Below, piece by piece: positions 35,598 to 43,771 of a stretch of 64,000 nt of DNA (its first letter is position 1; each line of letters opens with the position of its first letter). The DNA is from Actinopolymorpha sp. NPDC004070 (GTDB lineage: Bacteria; Actinomycetota; Actinomycetes; Propionibacteriales; Actinopolymorphaceae), in the NCBI RefSeq assembly GCF_040610475.1, contig NZ_JBEXMJ010000010.1, forward strand, positions 1 through 64,000, given 5' to 3'. Under the pieces are notes generated by a model. The model was not told the DNA's origin. It ran no database searches and saw only the letters and a program-made list of their open reading frames with translations. Position numbers and translations under genes: made by a program.

Positions 35598-35672
35598 ATG
35601 GCGAAGAACGGAAGGCGACGTCGGGCCCGGCGCAAGAAGGCCGCCAACCACGGCAAGCGCCCCAACACCTGA
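35598..35672 (+). CDS. 50S ribosomal protein bL37 (24 aa)
   Basis: MAKNGRRRRARRKKAANHG plus KRPNT: the 24-residue, Lys/Arg-rich protein known as bL37 in actinobacterial ribosomes, with the conserved ANHGKRPN ending. ATG 35598 has GAGAGGGTGA upstream. Such genes are routinely missed because of their size. A terminator hairpin follows. Confidence 0.92.
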   Translation: MAKNGRRRRARRKKAANHGKRPNT

Positions 35673-35741
35673 GCCGCCGCGCGCGCCGGCCGGGCCACCA
35701 GGGTCCGGGCAGCGGACCTGCGGCAGCCCTGGAAAAACGAA

Positions 35742-35773
35742 CGGACCCCACCGCCGATGGCGTGGGGTCCGTC
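35742..35773. terminator. Bidirectional terminator between bL37 and rsrA
   Basis: 11-bp perfect stem ACGGACCCCAC (35742-35752) / GTGGGGTCCGT (35763-35773), with an inner GCC-GAT-GGC, flanked by AAAAAC on one side and CTTCGTCTTC on the other. Confidence 0.85.
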
Positions 35774-35821
35774 TTCGTCTTCGGGCGACCTCGCAGTGCC
35801 GAGGGCCTTCGCCCGGGGGTC

Positions 35822-36109
35822 TCAGCCGGCCGGCGGCCCGGAGTCCTCGCTGATCTCCACGTGCACCGCCCGGATACGCAGGAGCACCTTCTGGCGAAGG
35901 TCGCTCGGTGGCCTGTCCTGCCCGCAGGAGCGGGCGACGAGGGATTTCACCAGACCCTCGAGGTCGTACTTCTGCAGACACGGTGCGCACTCGTCCAGGT
36001 GCCGCTGGATCTGCGAACAGTCCGCGTCCTCCATCTCCCGGTCGAGGAAGAGGAAGACCCGCTCCAGGACCTCAGAACAGTCGGTCTCGTGGGGCTTGCC
36101 GCAGCTCAT
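35822..36109 (-). CDS. rsrA: Mycothiol-system zinc anti-sigma factor (RsrA/RshA)
   Basis: 95 aa with the ZAS signature H-x3-C-x2-C in [11 protein letters not shown] plus an upstream Cys (DADCSQIQ), which hold zinc and form the redox switch. It binds SigR when reduced; disulphide stress ejects zinc and releases the sigma factor. The ATG overlaps the sigR stop (ATGA), so translation is coupled. Confidence 0.95.
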   Translation of the reverse strand: MSCGKPHETDCSEVLERVFLFLDREMEDADCSQIQRHLDECAPCLQKYDLEGLVKSLVARSCGQDRPPSDLRQKVLLRIRAVHVEISEDSGPPAG

Positions 36110-36837
36110 GCGTTCTCGCCACCCTTCGCGTCGGCGGCCGGCACCAGCCCACGTCCGCGGGCGTAGTCCTGCAGCAGCTCACGCAACTGGCGCCTGCCCC
36201 GGTGGAGCCGGGACATCACGGTGCCGATCGGTGTTCCCATGATGTCGGCGATCTCCTTGTAGGAGAAGCCCTCCACGTCGGCGAGATAGACAGCCATCCG
36301 GAAGTCGTCCGGCACCTGCTGCAAGGCCTCCTTGACGTCGGAGTCGGGCAGGTGCTCCAGCGCCTCCGCCTCGGCGGACTTGAGCCCCGCCGAGGTGTGC
36401 GACTCCGCGCGCGCGATCTGCCAGTCCTCGATCTCCTCGGTGGCGGCGCGCTGCGGCTCGCGCTGACGCTTGCGGTAGGTGTTGATGAAGGTGTTGGTCA
36501 GGATGCGGTACAGCCACGCCTTGAGGTTGGTTCCCTCGCTGAACTGGTGGAACGAGGAGTACGCCTTGGCGAAGGTCTCCTGCACAAGGTCGTCCGCGTC
36601 CGCCGGGTTGCGGGTCATCCGCAGGGCGGCGTTGTACAGCTGATCCAGGAAGGGCAGCGCATCCCGCTCGAATCGGGCGCTCCGCTCCTCCGGCGTCTCG
36701 GCGTTCACGGCAGCTGTCATCGCCCGCGAGGATAGCCCCACCGACGAGGAGCCGTCTTCGGGAGTCCACTCCCGCCAGCCCACCACCGCCTCCGGCGGGG
36801 TGGAAGGCGTCGGGCGGTTCTGGCACGCGGCAACCAC
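36106..36837 (-). CDS. sigR: ECF sigma factor SigR/SigH (thiol-oxidative stress)
   Basis: Regions 2 and 4 of group-12 ECF sigma factors are intact: [47 protein letters not shown], and [30 protein letters not shown] (parts quoted). Two starts are possible. GTG 36837 has a perfect AAGGAGG 4 nt upstream and gives 243 aa. ATG 36720 ([12 protein letters not shown]) gives the 204-aa canonical SigR but has a poor ribosome site. The long form resembles S. coelicolor SigR', an unstable extended isoform made from the autoregulated promoter. It controls thioredoxin, mycothiol and protein-quality genes. Confidence 0.95.
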   Translation of the reverse strand: MVAACQNRPTPSTPPEAVVGWREWTPEDGSSSVGLSSRAMTAAVNAETPEERSARFERDALPFLDQLYNAALRMTRNPADADDLVQETFAKAYSSFHQFSEGTNLKAWLYRILTNTFINTYRKRQREPQRAATEEIEDWQIARAESHTSAGLKSAEAEALEHLPDSDVKEALQQVPDDFRMAVYLADVEGFSYKEIADIMGTPIGTVMSRLHRGRRQLRELLQDYARGRGLVPAADAKGGENA

Positions 36838-36890
36838 AAGGCCTCCTTCGCAACGGCGCCGGACACTCGCGCGGCACCGTCCGAGACCGG

Positions 36891-36916
36891 AACACGTACC
36901 GGCCCGCCGGAATTCC
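36891..36916 (-). promoter_or_regulatory. SigR autoregulatory promoter
   Basis: On the reverse strand GGAAT (36916-36912) is followed after exactly 18 bp by GTT (36893-36891), the SigR consensus GGAAT-N18-GTT. Transcription would start near 36884, giving a leader of about 47 nt to the GTG at 36837. This is the positive feedback loop known for sigR/sigH. Confidence 0.85.
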
Positions 36917-37003
36917 CGGCCGCCGGACGAAACCACCCGAACCTCGCGTCCCGGACAGCCGCGTCCGCGAGCGCGACCGGCGGTCGCCCGGCCGGCCGAT
37001 CCG

Positions 37004-37666
37004 TCACACCTGTGGCAGCTCGATCCCGGTCGTCCTGGCGATCCACTCCAGCGTGGACTCGGCGATCAGGGTGAGCGCCTCCTCCTGGCTGACGGGCGCG
37101 GAGCGCGGCACCACGAAGCTGTGGTCGGCGCCCGGCACGGCCACCACCTTCTGCTGCCGCAGGCCGCGGGGCATGTTGCGCGGGCCGCCGAACGCGTCGC
37201 GCTCCCCCTGGACGACGAGCGTGGGCACTCCGGTGTTGCGCAGCTCGTCGGCGCGGGACCTGTCCGGACGCCCCGGCGGACGCAGCGGGAACGCCAGCGC
37301 CAGGCAGCCGAGCGCGCCGAGACTCCGGGCGGTCCGGCAGGCGACCCGGGCGCCCGCACTGCGCCCGCCCACGATCAGCGGCGTCCTGGTGCGCATGCTG
37401 TTCAGGGCGGCGATCCAGGCCTTGTCCAGCTTGTCCGGCGGCGACGCGATCTTCCGTCCGGCCACCCGCCAGGGCTGCTCGACGCGGATCACGGTCACTT
37501 CGTACTCGGGCAGCGCCTCGGCGAGGACCGCGAGATCCCAGGCGTCCACCCCGCCGCCGGCGCCGTGCCCGAGGACCAGCGTGACGGCCGTCCGGCGGCC
37601 CCGGTTGTAGATCAGGCGGGCGGGACCCTCCGGGGTCTTCACCACGCGTTCGCTCACGGTGTTCAT
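37004..37666 (-). CDS. Alpha/beta hydrolase family protein (Tex30/KANL3-like)
   Basis: 220 aa. The nucleophile elbow is GGRSAGARV, an acid is in [12 protein letters not shown], and the catalytic His in [25 protein letters not shown] forms the oxyanion loop. This matches the dienelactone-hydrolase-like family that includes human Tex30. The substrate is unknown. It lies upstream of SRAP in the opposite reading order, both leftward with 29 bp between them, so they may be co-transcribed. Confidence 0.88.
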   Translation of the reverse strand: MNTVSERVVKTPEGPARLIYNRGRRTAVTLVLGHGAGGGVDAWDLAVLAEALPEYEVTVIRVEQPWRVAGRKIASPPDKLDKAWIAALNSMRTRTPLIVGGRSAGARVACRTARSLGALGCLALAFPLRPPGRPDRSRADELRNTGVPTLVVQGERDAFGGPRNMPRGLRQQKVVAVPGADHSFVVPRSAPVSQEEALTLIAESTLEWIARTTGIELPQV

Positions 37667-37695
37667 GACGTCCTCATCGGCAGGGGTGACCTACC

Positions 37696-38493
37696 TTAAC
37701 GGGGGTCCGCCACGTCGCCTGCCTCTTCTGCCGGGAGCGGATCGAGCAACTGCGGGCCGTTGTTGCGGACGTTGTTGACCTCGGTCGAGACGGGGTACGC
37801 GTCCAGCCGTCCGGGCGCCGCGGGCACCAGCACCGACCGCAGCTGGTCGGCGTCGTCGAGGCGCGGGTCCAGCCAGGTGGAGTACTCCTGGGGCTCGACC
37901 AGCAACGGCATCCGGTCGTGGATGCGGCCCAGCTCGTCCTCGGCGGTGGTGGTGAGCACCGTGCACGTCCACACGAACCGGTCGGGGTCGTCCTCGGCCT
38001 TGCCCGGGTCGCGCCAGATCTCGTACAGACCGGCCATCGCCAGCACACCACCGTCGCTGCGGTGGATGAAGAACGGCTGCTTGTGGCCCTTCTTCTCGCC
38101 GTACCACTCGTAGTAGCCGTCGGCGGGCACCAGGCACCGGCGGGAGGCGAACGCCTTGCGGAACGCGGGCTTCTCCGCCGCGGTCTCCATCCGGGCGTTG
38201 ATCAGCCGGTTGCCGATCTTCGGGTCCTTCGCCCAGAACGGGATGAGGCCCCAGCGGACCGTGCGGAGGTGGCGTTCGAGCGTGGCGTCGGCGCTCTTGC
38301 CGCCCTTGGCACCCTTGGCGGCACTCTTGTCGTCCTCACCGCCCTTGCCCGGCGGGCGGTCCACCACGACCGCCACCTGCTTGGTGGGTGCGACGTTGTA
38401 GTCGGCCAGCTTCTCCCGCACGTCGACCTGGGTCACCTCGAACTCGCGGGCGAGATCCTCAGGGTCCCGGCTCAGCGAGTATCTTCCGCACAC
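37696..38493 (-). CDS. SRAP domain protein (HMCES/YedK family)
   Basis: 265 aa from GTG 38493, with GGGAGGTGG upstream; this start places the catalytic Cys at position 2 (MCGRYSLSRDP), as required. Other conserved elements are YNVAPTKQV, WGLIPFWAKD, INARMETAAEKPAFR, PADGYYEWYGEK and the active-site His in IHDRMPLL. SRAP proteins form a thiazolidine crosslink with abasic sites in single-stranded DNA, shielding them from cleavage. A Lys/Gly/Asp-rich insert lies near residues 50-70. It corresponds to Rv3226c near aroA in mycobacteria. Confidence 0.94.
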   Translation of the reverse strand: MCGRYSLSRDPEDLAREFEVTQVDVREKLADYNVAPTKQVAVVVDRPPGKGGEDDKSAAKGAKGGKSADATLERHLRTVRWGLIPFWAKDPKIGNRLINARMETAAEKPAFRKAFASRRCLVPADGYYEWYGEKKGHKQPFFIHRSDGGVLAMAGLYEIWRDPGKAEDDPDRFVWTCTVLTTTAEDELGRIHDRMPLLVEPQEYSTWLDPRLDDADQLRSVLVPAAPGRLDAYPVSTEVNNVRNNGPQLLDPLPAEEAGDVADPR

Positions 38494-38611
38494 ACCGACC
38501 ACCTCCCGTGACCGGTCAGGGTGGACCGGCGCCGGCCCCCATTCTTCTGGCCCTTCGCCGGGGTGCCAAATCCCCGGTGCGGGCCGACGGCCGCCCGCGT
38601 ACTCTGGGCGC

Positions 38612-38942
38612 CAACGGCAACGACGGAGACAAGTAGCGCGGGGCACCCCGGAGCCCAGAGAGCCGACCGGTAGCTGAGAAGGCGGCCTCCGACCCCGGCG
38701 CGAAGACACTCCCGAGCCGCGGGGAAGAACGCCGCTCACCCGGCCTGTAAGCCCCGCCGACCGGCCCCCGTCAACGGGCCCGAACGAGGCCGTCGGCCCC
38801 GCCTTCGCGGGATCGGCGGCGAAGGTGTGGTGGCACCGCGAGTCCCCCTCGCCCACACCCCAGGGGACGCAACCAGGCAGGGACCGCCCAGACCGACTGC
38901 CGAGCAGACCTGGGGGTCCCGCACCCGTGGGAGGTGACCACC
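38612..38942 (+). ncRNA. T-box riboswitch leader, Asp-type (GAC specifier)
   Basis: A -10-like TACTCT (38600-38605) precedes the leader. Stem I hallmarks in order: AGTA (38632-38635), AGAGAG (38657-38662), the distal-loop segment GGTAGCTGAGAA, then GAA followed by GAC (38702-38707), the loop-E strand and specifier. The T-box core TGGCACCGCG is at 38831-38840; its TGGC would pair with the NCCA end of an uncharged tRNA, the C matching discriminator G73 of tRNA-Asp. Downstream CCCCCTCGCCCAC could sequester the ribosome site GTGGGAGG (38928-38935), implying translational control. The gene below encodes an AspRS, agreeing with GAC. Confidence 0.8.
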
Positions 38943-40286
38943 ATGCAGCGACCTGTCCATGCCCTCGAGCAGACCTCCGAGCAGAGCCTCGAGCAGACAG
39001 GTGTCCGTACTCTCGCCGCCGAGCTGCCCGCCCGGGCCGGTGAGGACGTCCGGCTCGCGGGCTGGGTCCACCGCCGCCGGCGCCTCGCGTCCGTCACGTT
39101 CGTCGTACTCCGTGACCGCTCCGGGCTGGCCCAGGTCGTCGTGCGCGACCCGGCCACCATGGAACGCATCGAGGAGTACGCCGAGGAGACAGTCGTCGAG
39201 GTGACCGGGAAGGCCGTGGCCAACCCGCAGGCACCAGGAGGGGTCGAGGTCGGCGAACCGACCTTCACACTTCTCACCGACCCCGTACCCACCCCGCCGA
39301 TCGAGCTGTGGCGCCCGGCTGTCAACGCCGGCCTGCCCACGTTGCTCGACCATGCCCCGGTCACGTTGCGGCACCCGCTGCTGCGGGCGCCGTTCGAGCT
39401 GGCCGCGGCCGCGGTCGCGGGGTTCCGGGAAACGCTGACCGGGTTGGCGTTCACCGAGATCCAGACGCCGAAGATCGTGGCGTCGGCCACCGAGAGCGGG
39501 GCGAACGTCTTCCGCCTCGACTACTTCGGCCGGCCCGCCTACCTCGCCCAGTCGCCGCAGTTCTACAAGCAGACGATGGTGGGGGTGTTCGAGCGGGTCT
39601 TCGAGGTGGGGCCGGTGTTCCGGGCCGAGCCGCACGACACGGTGCGCCACCTGGCGGAGTACGTCTCACTGGACGCGGAGTTCGGCTTCGTCCGGGACCA
39701 CCGCGACGTCATGGAGGTCGTCTCCTCGGTCGTCGGCGGGATGCTGGCGGCGGTCGGCGAGCGGGCCCCGGCCGCGCTGGACCGGCTCGGCGTGGAGCTG
39801 CCCAAGCTGCCGCCGCGGGTGCCCGAGCTGCACTTCGCCGACGCGCTGGCGCTGGTGGGCGCCGACCCGGACGAGTCGGACCTCGCGCCCGCGCACGAAC
39901 GCGCCATCGGTGAATGGGCGCTGCGCGAGCACGGCAGCGACTTCGTGTTCGTCGTCGGCTACCCGATGAGCAAGCGGCCGTTCTACACGCACCCGCAGCC
40001 GGACGACCCGCGCTGGTCGAACTCCTTCGACCTGCTGTTCCGCGGGGTCGAGCTCGTCACCGGCGGGCAGCGGCTGCACCGGTACGCCGACTACCTCGCC
40101 GCGCTGGAGGCCGCGGGGCAGCCGGCGGAGCCGTACGCGACGTACCTCGAGACGTTCAGGTACGGCATGCCGCCGCACGGCGGGTTCGCGTTCGGGCTGG
40201 AGAGGTTCGTCGCCCGGCTGGTCGGCGCGGAGAACATCCGGCAGGTGACGCTCTTCCCACGTGACCTGCACCGCCTGGCTCCCTGA
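38943..40286 (+). CDS. Aspartate--tRNA ligase, archaeal/eukaryotic type (probably Asp/Asn non-discriminating)
   Basis: 447 aa from ATG 38943, preceded by GGGAGGTGA. An OB-fold anticodon-binding domain (VRLAGWVHRRRRLASVTFVVLRD) is followed by a class-II core. Motif 2 is VFEVGPVFRAEPHDTVRHLAEY, the SPQFYKQ loop is present, and motif 3 is GMPPHGGFAFGLERFVARL. There is no bacterial GAD insert, so this is the short archaeal-type AspRS. It may be a second synthetase that also charges tRNA-Asn. The T-box leader implies induction when tRNA-Asp charging falls. Confidence 0.93.
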   Translation: MQRPVHALEQTSEQSLEQTGVRTLAAELPARAGEDVRLAGWVHRRRRLASVTFVVLRDRSGLAQVVVRDPATMERIEEYAEETVVEVTGKAVANPQAPGGVEVGEPTFTLLTDPVPTPPIELWRPAVNAGLPTLLDHAPVTLRHPLLRAPFELAAAAVAGFRETLTGLAFTEIQTPKIVASATESGANVFRLDYFGRPAYLAQSPQFYKQTMVGVFERVFEVGPVFRAEPHDTVRHLAEYVSLDAEFGFVRDHRDVMEVVSSVVGGMLAAVGERAPAALDRLGVELPKLPPRVPELHFADALALVGADPDESDLAPAHERAIGEWALREHGSDFVFVVGYPMSKRPFYTHPQPDDPRWSNSFDLLFRGVELVTGGQRLHRYADYLAALEAAGQPAEPYATYLETFRYGMPPHGGFAFGLERFVARLVGAENIRQVTLFPRDLHRLAP

Positions 40287-40455
40287 GCCGGTCGGGGCCC
40301 GGGTTCGGGTTCGGGTCCGGGTGCCGTGCCGACCGGCGCGGCACCCGGGCGCGAGCGCCCCTCTGTGTGGTCGGCCGCCCGGATTCGGTCAGCGAGTGCA
40401 CGGCCGGAGGGAGCCGGGATGTTCGGACCACCCCCGGACGCGGTATGAAGATCTC

Positions 40456-41193
40456 ATGACGCTCGTACGAATGCTCGCTCGTCCGATGCTCGCGTCGACC
40501 TTCGTGGTCCACGGGGTCCGCGCGATCCGCAACCCCGACCCCCTGGTGCCCAGCGCCAAGTCGGTCACCGACCAGCTGGTCCCGGCCGCCAAGCGGGTGG
40601 CCCCGCCCGTGGTCGCCGACCGGATCCCCGAGGACCCGCGCACGCTCGTCCGGATCAACGGCGCCGTCCAGGTCGTCGGCGGGCTCGCGCTCGCCACCGG
40701 TGTCGGCCGCCGCTGGGGCGCGCTCGCGCTCGCCGTTTCGGTGCTGCCGACGACGTACGCCGGCCATGCGTTCTGGCAGGAGGACGACGCGGAGTCGCGC
40801 GGCCAGCAGCAGGTCCACTTCCTGAAGAACCTCAGCATCTTCGGCGGACTGCTCCTCGCCGCGGTGGACACCGAGGGCAAGCCGGGCCTGGCCTGGCGGG
40901 CCAGCCACAGCGCCGAGCACACCCGCGCGGCGACGAAGCGGATGACCCGCGGCGCCCGCCGGGAGGCGAAGTACGCCGCCCGGACCGCCCGGCAGGAGGC
41001 CAAGCTCGCCAAGCTCTTCGCCCGCCAGGAGGCGAAGCTCGCGGCCATGGCCTCCAAGGCGTCCAAGCCGGCCCGGATCACCCGCGACGCCAAGCGCGAC
41101 GCGAAGCGCGCCGGCAAGGCCGCGAAGGCCCTGGGCTCGGGCGCCACACACGCGGCCAAGCCGGTGCTGGCGAAGGCCGGTATCGGTAGCTGA
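40456..41193 (+). CDS. DoxX family membrane protein with basic C-terminal tail
   Basis: 245 aa from ATG 40456. The N-terminal DoxX module has four membrane segments and the MLASTFVVHGVRAIRNP start typical of the family. About 110 C-terminal residues are Ala/Lys/Arg-rich with repeated RQEAKLAK/RDAKRDAK motifs, probably helical and able to bind nucleic acid or lipid head groups. Function is unknown. Upstream (40299-40325) is a short GGGTTC direct repeat. Confidence 0.85.
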   Translation: MTLVRMLARPMLASTFVVHGVRAIRNPDPLVPSAKSVTDQLVPAAKRVAPPVVADRIPEDPRTLVRINGAVQVVGGLALATGVGRRWGALALAVSVLPTTYAGHAFWQEDDAESRGQQQVHFLKNLSIFGGLLLAAVDTEGKPGLAWRASHSAEHTRAATKRMTRGARREAKYAARTARQEAKLAKLFARQEAKLAAMASKASKPARITRDAKRDAKRAGKAAKALGSGATHAAKPVLAKAGIGS

Positions 41194-41313
41194 CCCGAGC
41201 GAGGCCGAGCGACCTTCCGACGCCGGCCGGTCGGTGGATCCTGTCCGTCGTCCGGTCGGCGCCGCTTGGGTTCTGCCGCCGCGCTCCGACGTAGTGACGC
41301 CTAGGGTCGGGTC

Positions 41314-41931
41314 ATGGCTGGCAGCACTTCTTCAGGCCGTGCGTCTCCCCGACGTCGCCCGGGCAGACGTCGCCGTTCCCAGATCACTCTCGAGGACCCG
41401 CGCGCCATCCGGGCACTCAGTCACCCGGCGCGCTTGACCGTGATCGACGAGCTGTACGGCGGGCGGGTGGCCACGTCAACCGAACTGGCCGAGCTCACCG
41501 GGCTGACTCCGAGCGCGATGAGCTACCACCTGCGCGCCCTCGCCGACCTCGGCATCGTCGAACGCGACGAGTCCGCCGCCGCCACGGACGGACGGTCCCG
41601 GCCCTGGCGGGCGGCCGCCAAGGCGCTGAACGTCTCCTCCCTCGCCACCCGCGCACAGCAGGCGGCGGTCACCCTGCTCAGCGGCGCGCTGTTGGACACC
41701 CAGCGCGCCGAACTCGACGCGTACGTCGCCGGTGAGTCCACGCTGCCGGCCGAGTGGCGGGGCAAGGTCGGGCTGGACACCGGCACGGCGTACCTCACCG
41801 CGGCCGAGACCGAACAACTCCTCACCGCGCTGCACGCGGCCGCGGAGCCGTTCCAGCGGCTGGGCCGGCGCCGGCGTGAGGGAACCCGGCGGGTTCGGAC
41901 GTCCCTGCTCGTGGTGCCGATCGTGGACTAG
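41314..41931 (+). CDS. ArsR-family winged-helix regulator
   Basis: 205 aa. A basic N-terminus is followed by an ArsR-type wHTH: DPRAIRALSHPARLTVIDEL, ELAELTGLTPSAMSYHLRAL, and the wing ADLGIVERDE. No cysteine metal site is visible in the recognition region, so the ligand is probably organic. It precedes an MFS transporter gene by 151 bp; the intervening palindrome is the likely operator. The pair resembles a drug- or metabolite-responsive efflux unit. Confidence 0.9.
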   Translation: MAGSTSSGRASPRRRPGRRRRSQITLEDPRAIRALSHPARLTVIDELYGGRVATSTELAELTGLTPSAMSYHLRALADLGIVERDESAAATDGRSRPWRAAAKALNVSSLATRAQQAAVTLLSGALLDTQRAELDAYVAGESTLPAEWRGKVGLDTGTAYLTAAETEQLLTALHAAAEPFQRLGRRRREGTRRVRTSLLVVPIVD

Positions 41932-42010
41932 GACGGCGAGCTCCCGGCTGCCGCACGGACCACACCGACCACACCGACCACCAAGCTCCGGTGAAACGAC
42001 CTTGCCCGGA

Positions 42011-42040
42011 CCAGATATGAAGCATTACCTTCACATCTGG
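42011..42040. promoter_or_regulatory. 12-bp-arm palindromic operator between arsR-type gene and MFS gene
   Basis: Arms CCAGATATGAAG (42011-42022) and CTTCACATCTGG (42029-42040) match at 11 of 12 positions around CATTAC. The site is 43 bp before the MFS start and is markedly A+T-rich against the background. Spacing and symmetry fit a dimeric winged-helix repressor. Confidence 0.7.
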
Positions 42041-42082
42041 CCGTCGCGCCGGTGTCGGCGTGGAGTGCTCCGAGGGGGCGGG

Positions 42083-43447
42083 ATGACCAGCGACACGACC
42101 GACGACGCCGAGCGGACCGAGCAGGGCGCCGGCGCGGGGCGGACCGCCGCGGCGCCGGCCGATCCTCCGCTTCCACTGCACCGCAACCGCGACTTCCGGC
42201 GGCTGTGGGTCGGCCAGGCCTGTTCCGAGCTCGGCTCCGGCGCCGCCGGTCTGGCGTACCCCCTACTGGTCCTGGCACTGACCGGCTCGCCGGTCCAGGC
42301 CGGGCTGGTGGGAACAGTACGGATGGCGGCCGGCACCCTCTTCGGCCTGCCGGCCGGTGCGCTGGTGGACCGCTGGAACCGGCGCCGCGTCCTGATCGGC
42401 TGCGAGGCACTGCGGGCGTGCGCGGCCGTGGGGCTGGTGGCCGCGATCATCGGCAGCCGGGCGTCCCTGCCGCTCATCCTCGTGGTGGCGGTGGTGGAGG
42501 GCGGAGCCGGCGCGTTGTTCGGCCCGGCGCAGACGGCCGCGGTGCGCCACATCGTTCCGGCCGGGCAACTGCCGACCGCCGCGGCACGCAACGAGGCCCG
42601 CGGCTACGCGGCCGAGTTGGCCGGCCCTCCGCTGGGTGGAGCGTTGTTCGCGGTCGCCCGCTGGGCGCCGTTCCTCGCCGACGCGATCTCCTACGTCGTC
42701 TCGCTGATCGCAGTGTGGCTGATCCGGCGACCGCTGCGGGACGAGCACCCGGACCAACCCGAGCACCCGGATCGGCCCGAACCGCTCGGCCGGGCGGTCT
42801 GGTCGGGGTTGCGGTTCGTCGTCGGTGAGCCGTTCCTGCGGGCGGTGCTGGTGCTGGCGCCGTTGGCGAACGCGGCGTTCTCGGGAGTGTTGTTCGTCCT
42901 CGTGGTGGTGCTGCTGCAACGCGGGACACCGCCCGCGGCGGTCGGCGCGGTGCAGTCGGCGATCATGGTCGGCGGTCTGCTCGGCGCGCTGGCCGCGCCG
43001 TGGCTACAGCCGCGGATCCGCGTCCAGGCCCTCATCGTCGGCTTCCTGTGGGTCGTCGCAGGCCTGGTCGCCGCGGCGGCGTTCGTGCCGGGCAGCTATC
43101 CGGTGGCGGCGCTGCTGGCGCTCGCGATCCTGCCCGCACCCACCCTCAACGCGGCGCTGGTCGGCTACCAGATCGCGGTCACGCCCGACCGGATGCAGGG
43201 CCGGGTGGACAGCGCGATCGGCCTGCTCGCCCAGTGCCTGCAGCCACTCGCGCCGTTGCTCGGTGGGCTCGTCGTCGCGTGGTGGGGCGGTCGCGGCGGG
43301 TTCCTCGTGTTCGCCGGGATCCTCGCGGTCGCCGCGGTGGTGGCCAGCCTGTCCAACGGGATACGAAACCTGCGGCCGTTGTCGGAGGTCGCTCCTGAAG
43401 TCGATCACCTGCCGACGGGCGGTGCTTCGGGACCGCCCGGCAGTTGA
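42083..43447 (+). CDS. MFS transporter (enterobactin-exporter/MFS_3 type)
   Basis: 454 aa from ATG 42083 with GAGGGGGCGGG upstream. About twelve membrane segments follow a polar N-terminus; LHRNRDFRRLWVGQACSELGS and GALVDRWNRRRVLIGCEALRA are typical of MFS_3 exporters. It probably exports a small molecule sensed by the ArsR-type regulator upstream. The substrate is unknown. Confidence 0.9.
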   Translation: MTSDTTDDAERTEQGAGAGRTAAAPADPPLPLHRNRDFRRLWVGQACSELGSGAAGLAYPLLVLALTGSPVQAGLVGTVRMAAGTLFGLPAGALVDRWNRRRVLIGCEALRACAAVGLVAAIIGSRASLPLILVVAVVEGGAGALFGPAQTAAVRHIVPAGQLPTAAARNEARGYAAELAGPPLGGALFAVARWAPFLADAISYVVSLIAVWLIRRPLRDEHPDQPEHPDRPEPLGRAVWSGLRFVVGEPFLRAVLVLAPLANAAFSGVLFVLVVVLLQRGTPPAAVGAVQSAIMVGGLLGALAAPWLQPRIRVQALIVGFLWVVAGLVAAAAFVPGSYPVAALLALAILPAPTLNAALVGYQIAVTPDRMQGRVDSAIGLLAQCLQPLAPLLGGLVVAWWGGRGGFLVFAGILAVAAVVASLSNGIRNLRPLSEVAPEVDHLPTGGASGPPGS

Positions 43448-43515
43448 CCCAAGGGGTCCCGGGTCCGGCCGCCCGGGCCGACCCCCGAAGGAGGACACCG
43501 CGAAGCGGGACATTC

Positions 43516-43668
43516 GTGGCGACGGTGGTCGTCGCGTTCCTGCTCGCTGCCGGCTGCCCGGGACAGACGTCCACCTCGGACCGGACGGCGGCCGAGCGGG
43601 CGGCGGACACGCTGGCCCGGGGGCTGTGGTCGGATCGGACCACGGCGATCTCCTCGACCGGGAGGTGA
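43516..43668 (+). CDS. Possible small or truncated lipoprotein
   Basis: 50 aa from GTG 43516: [19 protein letters not shown] has a signal peptide and lipobox (LAAGC), then a short helical stretch [15 protein letters not shown] before the stop. The GGAGG at 43491 is too far for this start. The mature part recalls the beginning of an NTF2-like lipoprotein domain, so this may be a remnant. No other gene is seen in the 324-bp gap 43448-43771. Confidence 0.35.
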   Translation: MATVVVAFLLAAGCPGQTSTSDRTAAERAADTLARGLWSDRTTAISSTGR

Positions 43669-43771
43669 TCTTCCGGCCAGGTCGTGCTCACCCGCGCGGG
43701 CTGTGAGCGTTCCGCCGCGGCGTGACGCGGCGCCATACGCAGCCCGGCCGGTCGGCTACGCTCGGCGTTCG

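Noticed and set aside
38705..38708. Alternative T-box specifier ACA (Thr), one base later
   Set aside because: GAC directly after GAA agrees with the AspRS gene and with the C in TGGC pairing to G73; a Thr specifier would fit neither.
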